From contig DASXIW010000077.1 in assembly GCA_036497785.1 (NCBI GenBank), forward strand, positions 1 through 21,434: a stretch of DNA of 21,434 nt, written 5' to 3'. The position numbers and the translations under genes were made by a program. The notes below the pieces were generated by a model. The model saw nothing but the letters and a program-made list of their open reading frames with translations, was not told the DNA's origin and did no database searches. Every line of letters starts with the position of its first letter. The first letter of the stretch is position 1. This DNA comes from DASXIW01 sp036497785 (GTDB taxonomy: Bacteria; Pseudomonadota; Alphaproteobacteria; Acetobacterales; Acetobacteraceae). Positions 1 to 7,501 of the stretch are shown here, in pieces.

Positions 1-2
1 AC

Positions 3-125
3 GCGCCCAACAAGCGTCGTTACGACCCGGCGCGGCAACGGCCGCCGAACAATCTGCAAGCGCCGGGAATGCCGACGAAGGGCCGGCCGCGACGCGGTGC
101 GGCTGTCGCTGCGCCGCCTGCCTGA
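3..125 (+). CDS. C-terminal end of an unidentified basic protein (partial)
   Basis: The frame is open from the window edge and stops at TGA 123-125, leaving about 40 residues. The tail contains NKRRYDPARQRPPNN and ends in an Ala/Pro stretch, and is rich in Arg, Pro and Asn. Such tails are common at the ends of RNA-binding proteins, but no domain is visible and I do not recognise the family. The frame was chosen because its composition (NKRRYDP...PTKGRPRR) looks more protein-like than the other two. About 265 bases without a recognisable gene follow. Confidence 0.4.
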   Translation, partial: APNKRRYDPARQRPPNNLQAPGMPTKGRPRRGAAVAAPPA

Positions 126-392
126 TCCCAGACGGACGCCCCGGCTGCCTCATAATGCCCGGATGCGGACGAGCGCCTCAAGGGCTGCGCTGCGCGCACC
201 GGCAAGCCGGCTTCGGCCCTTGATCCCCTCACCCGCATCAGGCATTTGGCTGTAATGCCGTTTCGCCCACGGCGTGTCCGCAGCCCAGCGGGTGTCGTCT
301 CTACTTTGCGCGCGCGGTGACATTTCTAACTTGCGCCGACATGTGCGATTGCCGGTATAAGACTGCCGCACATCAATCGAGGATGCCTCGCT

Positions 393-821
393 ATGCGTAT
401 TCCCTACATCGTCCTGGCTGCATCTCTGCTCGTCGCCGGCCCGCTCTATGCCCAGACCCCGGCGCCGCAAACCGCTCCCGCGACAGCGGCGCCGGCTGCG
501 CCCGACGCCTCGGCCACGGCGCCGGCCGAGGCCGCCACGCCGGCTCCCACGAAATCCACCGCCGCCGCCAAACCGGCCACGCGCACGCACACGCACATGA
601 CTGCCGCCCAGCGATTCGAGGCCGCCAACACCACTGGTGACGGCCATCTGACCAAAGAGCAGGCCAAGGGACACCTGCCGGCCGTGTATCGCCATTTCGA
701 CGCCATCGACAAGGACCACAAGGGCTACGTCACCCAGGACGACATCAAGGCTTACTATGCCGCCCAGCGGGCCGCCCACCACGCCACGAAGGCTTCGGCC
801 AAGCCCGCCTCCAGCAACTGA
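393..821 (+). CDS. Secreted two-EF-hand protein
   Basis: A 142-residue protein. Residues 1-20 form a Sec signal peptide (MRIPYIVLAASLLVAGPLYA, cleavage probably before Q21). Residues 21-70 are a low-complexity Ala/Pro/Thr linker ending in THTH. Two EF-hand-like loops follow: N79-Q90 (NTTGDGHLTKEQ) and D106-D117 (DKDHKGYVTQDD). The second keeps the usual D-x-D-x-x-G spacing with acidic ends; the first starts with Asn and is a weaker calcium site. The protein is therefore likely periplasmic and calcium-binding; its partner is unknown. A GAGGA-type ribosome site lies at about 380-384 and a TATAAG hexamer at 356-361. The gene stands alone and is followed by a strong hairpin. Confidence 0.8.
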   Translation: MRIPYIVLAASLLVAGPLYAQTPAPQTAPATAAPAAPDASATAPAEAATPAPTKSTAAAKPATRTHTHMTAAQRFEAANTTGDGHLTKEQAKGHLPAVYRHFDAIDKDHKGYVTQDDIKAYYAAQRAAHHATKASAKPASSN

Positions 822-836
822 AGCGGTGCACGATTC

Positions 837-864
837 CCGCCTGGAGCAGGATCGCTCCAGGCGG
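837..864 (+). terminator. Perfect 11-bp hairpin after the EF-hand gene
   Basis: CCGCCTGGAGC (837-847) pairs perfectly with GCTCCAGGCGG (854-864) around a 6-nt loop, starting 16 bases after the stop codon. No T tract follows, so it may be a non-canonical terminator or an mRNA 3' stabiliser. Confidence 0.55.
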
Positions 865-962
865 AGCGCTTCGTGCCCACCCGCATGCAGGCCTTCCGAT
901 ATCGCGGAGCGCTTACTGCGCGCTGCGATTCTTTGCTGATCTGTACTGCTGACATCCTTAAT

Positions 963-985
963 GCGGCTGCACCCGAAGCAGCCGC
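963..985. other. Stem-loop upstream of the kinase gene
   Basis: GCGGCTGC (963-970) and GCAGCCGC (978-985) form a perfect 8-bp stem with a 7-nt loop, about 100 bases before the kinase start. It could be a second terminator for the EF-hand transcript or a leader structure. The sequence does not decide between these. Confidence 0.35.
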
Positions 986-1085
986 CATCACGTAAATATT
1001 CCAAGCGACAGCTCTCTTGTAACGGAGTTGTGCGATGACCGACCGCAGCGTAAGGATACGGCTCTAGAACAAGAGGTGATCGGTC

Positions 1086-2057
1086 GTGTTGCTAGGCTTC
1101 GGCCGATTTGCGGTCCGCCATTGGGTCCGATATCTGCCACATCATTCGCTGTCGTTCTGGCGGGGACAAGCCGTCGCGGTCGCCAGCGTCACCGTCGCCG
1201 GCCTTCTGCGCTTCATCCTCGATCGATATCTGGCCGGCATGCCGTTCCTCACCTTCTTCCCCGCCGTGTTCGTTGCGAGCATGTGGGGGGGCGGATTGGC
1301 GGGAATCTGTGCCCTCTTCCTTAGTTCGCTCATGGCCGCGCTGGCGTGGCTCGGGCTGAAAGAGGACGTCTACCTAGTCGTCAACATCTGGATCGCGGTG
1401 ATGGCGTTCTGGGTGTTCGGCGGATTGGTGATCGTGGTCGCGATTCTGTTCCGCGCGCTCGTCTCGGCCATGGAACATGCCAACGTCGTCGCGCGGGAAA
1501 TGCAGCACCGAGTCGGCAATCTGCTCAGCGTCGTCGTGGGCGTTTCGCATCAGACCGCGCGAACCGCCACGACCGTCGAGGAGTACAAAACAATCTTCGA
1601 GGCACGTCTCGTGGCCCTCGCGCGGTCGCAGCAACTCGCTGTGGCCAACCGCGAAATTCCGCGCGATCTGCAAACCCTGATCCACCAGGTCCTTGAACCA
1701 TTCGGCCTCGATCGATTCGTCATCTCCGGTCCGAAAGCCTGCGTCATCTCCGATATCGGCTCATCCGTCGCCCTGCTGGCCAACGAACTCGGAACGAACG
1801 CCGTGAAATATGGCGCGCTTTCCGTGCCCGAAGGCCATGCCTCGCTTCGGTGGACGGTCGAGCATGCCCGCGTCACGCTGCGCTGGCGGGAGATGGATGG
1901 TCCACCGGTCACCGCCCCCGCGCGATACGGATTCGGATCGACCCTGCTACAGAATGCTTTCGCGGCGGAACAGGGAAGCGTCTCGATCGCCTTCAAGCCG
2001 GATGGCGTGGAATGCGTGCTTATGTTCGCGGCGATGGCCGATATGGCTGCGTGTTGA
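1086..2057 (+). CDS. Membrane-bound HWE/HisKA_2-type sensor histidine kinase
   Basis: A 323-residue kinase starting at GTG 1086, chosen because AAGAGGTGAT (1071-1080) is a well-placed ribosome site. Residues about 27-126 are hydrophobic with three to four membrane segments and little periplasmic domain, resembling the DUF4118-type sensor region. The H-box is EMQHRVGNLLSVV with H141 as the presumed phosphorylation site. The N-box is ANELGTNAVKYGALS (232-246), the HWE-type tryptophan motif is WREMDGPPV (267-275), and the ATP lid contains GFGSTLL (282-288). Most HWE kinases begin the N-box with His-Glu-Leu; here it is Asn-Glu-Leu. No response regulator is adjacent, so it is an orphan kinase. Members of this family often feed general stress or light responses in alphaproteobacteria, but nothing here fixes the input. 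Confidence 0.85.
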   Translation: MLLGFGRFAVRHWVRYLPHHSLSFWRGQAVAVASVTVAGLLRFILDRYLAGMPFLTFFPAVFVASMWGGGLAGICALFLSSLMAALAWLGLKEDVYLVVNIWIAVMAFWVFGGLVIVVAILFRALVSAMEHANVVAREMQHRVGNLLSVVVGVSHQTARTATTVEEYKTIFEARLVALARSQQLAVANREIPRDLQTLIHQVLEPFGLDRFVISGPKACVISDIGSSVALLANELGTNAVKYGALSVPEGHASLRWTVEHARVTLRWREMDGPPVTAPARYGFGSTLLQNAFAAEQGSVSIAFKPDGVECVLMFAAMADMAAC

Positions 2058-2083
2058 GGCAGGCTGCCACGCCTCGAAAGTAA

Positions 2084-2809
2084 TCAATCCCACAGATCGA
2101 AAGCCTTCCCGAGCGCGAGCCGCCCCGCCGGCGTCACCGCCACGGCGCGTGTGCCCTCGATCCGCCGAACCCATCCCCGCGCGAAACAGGTCTGACACAG
2201 GGCAGCGCCCACCGCGCCCGCGATATGCGGCCGCCGCTCGCTCCAATCCAGGCAGGGGCGACAGAATACCCGCCCGCCGCCGCGGCTTGATGCCCGCGCC
2301 CCGGCGCCATCCAGTTCCACCCCCAGGCCGCGCAGAAACACTGCCCCCGAATCGGTCAGCGCGCCGCCATCGGGTGACAGATCGACCTGCCCGCGCGCCA
2401 CCATCCCATCGGCCATTGCCACGGCGATCCGCCCGGCCAGATGGTCGTAGCAGGTGCGGGCATAGCGCATCGCCTGATCGCGCGGCCCGGTCACCGTCGC
2501 GGTCCGCCGCTTCGCCCGATCCGCGCCCCCCAGATCCGCCGCCACGGACATGATGCCCTCCAGCATCTGCGCCACGGCGCCCGAGGCCAGCCGGTGATAG
2601 CGATGCCGCCCCTGGCGCTCCATCGCCAGCAGCCCCGCCTGCGTCAGCCGCGCGAGATGGCCGCTCGCCGTCTGCGGCGCAATCCCCGCCACATGCGCGA
2701 GTTCCGCCGCCGTCAGCGCCCGGCCATCCATCAGCGCCGCCAGCATGTTGGCGCGGGCCGGGTCGCCCACGAGGGAAGCGGTTTCAGCAAAAGCGGAGGT
2801 GCTGAGCAT
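2084..2809 (-). CDS. ArsR-family transcriptional regulator with C-terminal CxxC pairs
   Basis: A 241-residue protein, longer than a minimal ArsR repressor. Residues about 10-75 form the winged helix, with the recognition region TAAELAHVAGIAPQTASGHL. The C-terminal half carries FCRPCLDWSERRPHIAG, then ALCQTC, giving two CxxC pairs (C183/C186 and C205/C208) that could hold a metal or respond to redox. The start at 2809 follows a GGAGACGAGCC ribosome site. The gene is divergent from the MFS transporter at 2931 across 121 bases holding a 24-bp palindrome, so it probably represses that transporter and itself. The ligand is not evident. It converges with the kinase gene, 26 bases apart. Confidence 0.85.
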   Translation of the reverse strand: MLSTSAFAETASLVGDPARANMLAALMDGRALTAAELAHVAGIAPQTASGHLARLTQAGLLAMERQGRHRYHRLASGAVAQMLEGIMSVAADLGGADRAKRRTATVTGPRDQAMRYARTCYDHLAGRIAVAMADGMVARGQVDLSPDGGALTDSGAVFLRGLGVELDGAGARASSRGGGRVFCRPCLDWSERRPHIAGAVGAALCQTCFARGWVRRIEGTRAVAVTPAGRLALGKAFDLWD

Positions 2810-2856
2810 GGCTCGTCTCCATGTTGCGTGCCGATGCTACAACGTCCCGCACGGGA

Positions 2857-2880
2857 ATGCTTCGGCCGCGGCCGTAGCAT
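2857..2880. promoter_or_regulatory. Palindromic operator candidate between arsR-like and MFS genes
   Basis: A 24-bp dyad with arms ATGCTTCGGCC and GGCCGTAGCAT has a single mismatched pair. A further half-site ATGCTAC lies at 2834-2840, in the same orientation as the left arm. Its place between the divergent genes fits an ArsR operator; binding is inferred. Confidence 0.55.
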
Positions 2881-2930
2881 CGCGCGCCCGAAACGCGGGA
2901 GGTGTGCGGCGCACCCGGCAGGAGCCCCCC

Positions 2931-4214
2931 ATGATCGTCATGCGAACTGCCTTCTACGGCTGGCGCGTCGTCGGCGCCGCCGTCATCGTCGCCATATTCG
3001 CCTGGGGTGTCGGCTTCTATGGGCCGCCGATCTTCCTGCAGGCGCTGCATGCCGGGTACGGCTGGCCGGTATCGCAGATCTCGGCGGCCATCACCGCGCA
3101 TTTTCTGCTCGGGGCGGCCATCGTCGCCAATCTCGGCACGCTGCACCGCCGCTTCGGCGTGGTTGCCGTCACCCGCGCAGGCGCAATATTCGCGGCGCTC
3201 GGCCTGCTCGGCTGGGGCTTAGCGCGGCAGCCTTGGCAGCTCTTCCTCGCCACGCCCCTAAGCGGCGCCGGCTGGGCCATGACCAGCGGGGCGGCGCTGA
3301 ACGCCATGGTGGCACCCTGGTTCATCCGCCGCCGGGCAGCCGCACTCGGCATGGCCTTCAACGGCGCCAGCATGGGCGGCGTCGTGTTCTCGCCACTCTG
3401 GGTCGCCCTCATCGCCCGTTTCGGCTTCCCCGTGGCCGCGATGCTGGTGGCGGCGGCGATCGCGGCGGCCATATGGTTCCTCGCCGGCCGCTATCTCGCC
3501 ACCGACCCGGCCGCGATGGGCCTGGCCCCGGATGGGGATCTCCCTGCCGACCCACCATCGGCCGCCCCCCAACGCGGATCGGCAGGCAGCCAGCCACTTG
3601 GAAACCCTTGCCGAGACCGCCGCTTCGTCACGCTGGCCGCCTCGGCGACGCTTGGCCTGTTCGCCCAGGTCGGCCTGGTGGACCATCTTTTCTCGCTGCT
3701 AGCGCCAGGGCTGGGCGATGCCGGGGCAGGGGCCACCATGGCGGCCGCCACCGCCTGCGCCATCCTTGGCCGAATCCTGCTCGCTCGGCTGGTGCCGGCG
3801 AATACCGACCGCAGGATGGTCGCCGCCGCCAATGTCGCCATGCAGGCGCTGGGCTCGGTCGCATTGCTCTGCGCCGGGCCATCGGTACCCCTCATCCTGC
3901 TCGGTTGCGCGCTATTCGGGCTCGGTCTCGGCAATGTCACGTCGTTGCCGCCGCTCATCGCCCAGGCCGAGTTCGCGCCGGCGGATCTCGCGCGGGTGGT
4001 CGCCCTGGTCACCGCCATCAGCCAGGCCGGTTACGCCTTCGCCCCGGCGGCCTTCGGGCTGTTGCGCGGCCTCGGCTTCGGCGTCGCGCCGTCCTCCAGT
4101 GTGCTCTTCACCGCCGCGGCGCTGATCCAGTTCACCGCCGCGGCGGTCGTCCTGCGCGGCCGCGAGCGCGTGCCGAGGGAGCGCGACTCCCTCGCCGAAC
4201 GACTTGCCGATTGA
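2931..4214 (+). CDS. Major facilitator superfamily transporter
   Basis: A 427-residue membrane protein. The frame is open further upstream, but ATG 2931 is preferred because GGCAGGAG lies just before it and the first helix (VVGAAVIVAIFAWGVGFY) follows directly. The pattern is two six-helix halves split by a hydrophilic loop near residues 195-230 (TDPAAMGLAPDGDLPADPP). The sequence GWRVVGAAVIVA...GVGFYGPPIFLQ resembles MFS carriers of the oxalate/formate or YbfB-like groups, so both uptake and efflux are possible. Its substrate is unknown. The divergent ArsR protein is its likely regulator. Confidence 0.8.
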   Translation: MIVMRTAFYGWRVVGAAVIVAIFAWGVGFYGPPIFLQALHAGYGWPVSQISAAITAHFLLGAAIVANLGTLHRRFGVVAVTRAGAIFAALGLLGWGLARQPWQLFLATPLSGAGWAMTSGAALNAMVAPWFIRRRAAALGMAFNGASMGGVVFSPLWVALIARFGFPVAAMLVAAAIAAAIWFLAGRYLATDPAAMGLAPDGDLPADPPSAAPQRGSAGSQPLGNPCRDRRFVTLAASATLGLFAQVGLVDHLFSLLAPGLGDAGAGATMAAATACAILGRILLARLVPANTDRRMVAAANVAMQALGSVALLCAGPSVPLILLGCALFGLGLGNVTSLPPLIAQAEFAPADLARVVALVTAISQAGYAFAPAAFGLLRGLGFGVAPSSSVLFTAAALIQFTAAAVVLRGRERVPRERDSLAERLAD

Positions 4215-4230
4215 CGCCGTCGACCGGCCA

Positions 4231-4245
4231 CCGCCAGATTGGCGG
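4231..4245 (+). terminator. Short hairpin after the MFS gene
   Basis: CCGCCA (4231-4236) pairs with TGGCGG (4240-4245) around a 3-nt loop and is followed by CATTATTC. It starts 16 bases after the MFS stop and before the next gene, so it is a plausible weak intrinsic terminator. Confidence 0.4.
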
Positions 4246-4327
4246 CATTATTCGCGTTCAATTCAAATCGGGAATCACAGCCGCACCAGAGCCATATACT
4301 GGACTTTGACCGCACAGGAGAAAGACC

Positions 4328-5638
4328 ATGGCTGATCCGGCCCACCGCAAGCGTATCGTCATCGTCGGTGCCGGCTTTGGCGGCCTGTCGGCGGCGAAGG
4401 TCCTGGGCGGCGCCGCCGCGGACGTCACCCTGATCGACCGCACCAACCACCATCTTTTCCAGCCACTGCTCTATCAGGTCGCCACAGCCGCCCTCTCGCC
4501 GGCGGACATCGCCACCGCCAGCCGCGTGTTGCTGCGCCGCCAGCCCAACACCACCGTCCTGATGGCCGACGTCACCGGTGTCGACACACAATGCCAACGC
4601 GTCCATCTCGCCAGCGGCGCGGACGTGCCATACGACTACCTCATCCTCGCCAACGGTGCCGCCTATAGTTTCTTCGGCCATGACGCGTGGGCCGGGAACA
4701 CCCAGGTCCTCAAAACCCTGGATGACGCGCTCTCCATCCGCGAGCGCCTGCTTGGCGCCTTCGAACGGGCCGAGGTGTGCGACGACCCCGAGCTGATCCG
4801 CCGCCTGCTCACCTTCGTCGTCGTCGGCGGCGGCCCCACCGGCGTCGAACTCGCCGGCACCATCGCCGAACTCACCCGCTCCACCCTGGCGCGCGACTTC
4901 AAGCATATCGACACCACCTCCGCCCGCGTCCTCCTCCTCGAAGCCGGCAGCCGGGTCCTCTCCGCCTTCCCGCAACATCTCTCGGACTACGCCGCCGGCG
5001 CGCTACGCGATCTCGGCGTCGAACTCCGCCTGAACGAAGCCGTCAGCAACATCGACGAGACCAGCCTGCAGGTCGGCGACACAAGGATCGAGGCCGCCAC
5101 CATCCTCTGGTGCGCCGGCACCGAAGCCCGGCCCGCCGCGAAATGGCTCGGCGCCGCCGCCGCCCGCAATGGCGCCGTCAGGGTCACCGCCAACTGCTCG
5201 GTGATCGGCCATCCCATGATTTTCGCCATCGGCGACGTCGCCAGCTTCGACCCCGGCACCGGCCAGCCGCTGCCCGGCCTCGCCCCCGTCGCCAAGCAGC
5301 AGGGCCATTATGTGGGCAAGCTCATCAAGGCCCGGCTGGCCGGAAGTGCCGAACCGGGCCCGTTCCGCTATCGCAACCTCGGCGCCATGGCCATCATCGG
5401 CCGCTCCCACGCCATTGCCGATTTCGGCACCTTCAGGCTGACCGGCTTCGTCGCCTGGCTCGCCTGGTCCCTCGTCCACCTCATGCTGCTGGTGGACATA
5501 CGCAGCCGCCTGCTCGTCTACGTCAACTGGTCATGGGCCTTCTTCACCTATGGTCGCGGCGCCCGTTTGCTGACCGGCGCGGGCTACCCGAGAAACGTGC
5601 CTGTCACGTCCCCGGTCACAGCGCCACCACCTGGGTGA
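4328..5638 (+). CDS. ndh: Type II NADH dehydrogenase (NDH-2)
   Basis: A 436-residue flavoprotein that oxidises NADH and passes electrons to quinone at the inner membrane without pumping protons. The FAD-binding GAGFGGL is at residues 14-20. HHLFQPLLYQVATAALSPAD (41-60) is a hallmark of the family, and the NAD-binding GGGPTGVELAG is at 167-177. IFAIGD, followed by the QPLPGLAPVAKQQGHYVGK stretch, marks the second FAD/quinone region. The C-terminal hydrophobic helices (WLAWSLVHLMLL...LLVYVNWSWAFF) anchor it to the membrane. CAGGAGAAAGACC precedes the ATG. A TATACT hexamer at 4295-4300 may be its -10 element, with no good -35. The last 23 bases overlap the end of the convergent FAD oxidoreductase gene. 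Confidence 0.92.
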   Translation: MADPAHRKRIVIVGAGFGGLSAAKVLGGAAADVTLIDRTNHHLFQPLLYQVATAALSPADIATASRVLLRRQPNTTVLMADVTGVDTQCQRVHLASGADVPYDYLILANGAAYSFFGHDAWAGNTQVLKTLDDALSIRERLLGAFERAEVCDDPELIRRLLTFVVVGGGPTGVELAGTIAELTRSTLARDFKHIDTTSARVLLLEAGSRVLSAFPQHLSDYAAGALRDLGVELRLNEAVSNIDETSLQVGDTRIEAATILWCAGTEARPAAKWLGAAAARNGAVRVTANCSVIGHPMIFAIGDVASFDPGTGQPLPGLAPVAKQQGHYVGKLIKARLAGSAEPGPFRYRNLGAMAIIGRSHAIADFGTFRLTGFVAWLAWSLVHLMLLVDIRSRLLVYVNWSWAFFTYGRGARLLTGAGYPRNVPVTSPVTAPPPG

Positions 5639-7430
5639 ACCCATCCTCGCTCCACCCCTCGCTGCCCACGCCGTGGCGGACGAAGAACAGCCCCTCCGGA
5701 TCGTAAGCGCGCTTGATGTCCAGCAGGCGCGGATAATGCGCGCCCCAATAGGCCGCCTGCCACGCCGGCTGGAAGAAGTTGCTCTCGGCCACATAGGACC
5801 CCGCATCCGGCATGATCCGGCGGATCTCCCCCATCGCCCGCCCGATCGCCGCCGCCCGCTGCCGCGCTTCCGCCAGATCCGGCTCATGGCCGGGCAGCCC
5901 GGGAAAAGCCGGCGGGCCTTCGCCGGCAATGATCGCCAGCGCGAAGGCGTCGAGCACCGCCGGATTGGTCGCGGTATCCCGGCTTGCCGCGAGCGTCTCA
6001 TTCGTTGCGCCGGCCAGGCCCTTCTGGAAATGCAACTCCACCGCCGAAATTCGCCCGGCCGCCAGCAACGCGTCCACCAATGCCCCCCGCCGATCCACGC
6101 GCAGCAGGGCTTGCGGCAACCAGGCGGACTCGAACCCGTACAGGAAATGCCCGGTCTCGCTGAGATTGGACGACCAGAACACATTGTCCGACGCCGCCCC
6201 CGGCCGGTCATCGGTGATCACGGCTGCCGGCGCATGCGCCTTCAGGAAGGCCGGGTCCCAGCGATGCCGTGCCGGCACGCCACGGATCAGCGGCGACATG
6301 GTGAACGAAAGATCGCCATCCGATCCCACCGCATCAAAAAATGGTTGCCAGATTTCCGCGGCCTGCGCCCGATCCATGCCCTGGAACTCCATCCGGATAT
6401 CCAGCCGCCGCCCGGGGCGGATCGTCGCGATTTCCCCCCAATGCGGATTGAGCAGCCGCTCGCCATAGAAATCGACGAACCATCCGACCAGCCGCCGAAA
6501 CCCCCGGTCGGAGGCGGCATGCATCGTCGCCGCCACCACGCCGAACCATTCCGGCAGGTCATGCGTCCGCAATGTCAGGCGCGTCACCACGCCGAAGCTG
6601 CCGCCGCCGCCGCCCTTCAGCGCCCAGAACAGGTCCGGATGGCTGCATTCATTGGCGACCCGCACCACCCCATCGGCCGTCACCAGTTCGGCCTCCAGCA
6701 GGCTCGCAGCGGCCGTGCCATAGGTCTTGGCGTAGCTGCCAAACCCGCCGCCCAGCACCAGCCCGGCCACCCCCACCGTGCCGCAGCCGCCCCCCTGCAC
6801 ATAACGCCCGTGGCGCGTGGTCACCTCGTCATAGCTGTGCATCCAGATCGCGCCCGCGCCGATCGACACCGCCGGCTGCGGTGCCCGCGCGCAGCCCTGG
6901 GCCACGAACCCGTCATGCACCACGACCCGGTTCATCGCGCGCGTCCAGATCATCAGCGAATCCGGCGCGTTCGAGGTGCCGAGATAACTGTGCCCGCCGC
7001 CTTTCACCACCAGCCGCAAGCGGTTGGCACGGGCGAAATTCACTGCCGCCATCACATCGTCCGTGCTCTGCGCTGCCACCGCATAGGCGCTTGGCGCGGC
7101 GGTCCACGCATCCACCCAGCCGCAGGTCTGCGTCAGCCCGACCGTAGCGCCAATGTAGTACGGGTTCTTCAACTCGCCGAACAACGCGCTGCACGCTTCT
7201 CCCGCCGGCGCGGCGCGGCAAGGATCCAGCGGCGAGGCCACCGCACTCAGCCTGCCCCCGACATCGCGGCGCAGCCTGTCCCAGCTCGCCGCATCTGGCC
7301 ATCCCGCATCGTCCGGCCGCACGCGGGCGGCAGGACGCGCCGCGCCCGCCGGCCGTACCGCCGCGGCAACCGGAACCGCCAATGCACCCTTCAGAAAGCC
7401 GCGTCGTTTCAGAAAGCTCCGTTTTTTCAT
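5616..7430 (-). CDS. Tat-exported FAD-linked oxidoreductase (berberine-bridge type)
   Basis: A 604-residue protein using ATG 7430, because the Tat signal KRRGFLKGALAVPVAAA begins near residue 8; the longer reading to 7469 adds an unlikely Arg-rich leader. The FAD_binding_4 domain follows with VVKGGGHSYLGT (H147) and QGGGCGTVGVAGLVLGGGFG (C216). In this family the equivalent His and Cys attach FAD at two points, so bicovalent flavin is likely. The C-terminal BBE motif is seen in AAYWGAHYPRLLDIKRAYDP. The enzyme should act in the periplasm, oxidising an alcohol, sugar or alkaloid-like substrate with oxygen or another acceptor; the substrate cannot be read from the sequence. It lies 71 bases after the M20 gene on the same strand. 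Confidence 0.85.
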   Translation of the reverse strand: MKKRSFLKRRGFLKGALAVPVAAAVRPAGAARPAARVRPDDAGWPDAASWDRLRRDVGGRLSAVASPLDPCRAAPAGEACSALFGELKNPYYIGATVGLTQTCGWVDAWTAAPSAYAVAAQSTDDVMAAVNFARANRLRLVVKGGGHSYLGTSNAPDSLMIWTRAMNRVVVHDGFVAQGCARAPQPAVSIGAGAIWMHSYDEVTTRHGRYVQGGGCGTVGVAGLVLGGGFGSYAKTYGTAAASLLEAELVTADGVVRVANECSHPDLFWALKGGGGGSFGVVTRLTLRTHDLPEWFGVVAATMHAASDRGFRRLVGWFVDFYGERLLNPHWGEIATIRPGRRLDIRMEFQGMDRAQAAEIWQPFFDAVGSDGDLSFTMSPLIRGVPARHRWDPAFLKAHAPAAVITDDRPGAASDNVFWSSNLSETGHFLYGFESAWLPQALLRVDRRGALVDALLAAGRISAVELHFQKGLAGATNETLAASRDTATNPAVLDAFALAIIAGEGPPAFPGLPGHEPDLAEARQRAAAIGRAMGEIRRIMPDAGSYVAESNFFQPAWQAAYWGAHYPRLLDIKRAYDPEGLFFVRHGVGSEGWSEDGFTQVVAL

Positions 7431-7501
7431 GGCAGTCCCCCCGCATCGCCGCGAGTGCCGCCGGTCCAAAACGGCCCGGTTCGGCCCCGCTTTTTGGCTG
7501 A

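Noticed and set aside
150..1004. Long minus-strand frame opposite the EF-hand gene
   Set aside because: It has Gly/Arg/Val low-complexity composition, covers the signal-peptide gene antisense, and shows no domain; typical antisense artefact of GC-rich DNA.
2441..4309. 622-codon plus-strand frame across the ArsR and MFS genes
   Set aside because: The translation is Arg/Pro/His-rich nonsense running antisense to the ArsR gene and out of frame with the clear MFS protein.
6705..6720. Minus-strand -24/-12-like sequence TGGCACG-GCCG-CTGCG
   Set aside because: It has the right spacing but lies deep inside the FAD oxidoreductase coding sequence, far from any start and without the enhancer palindrome nearby.
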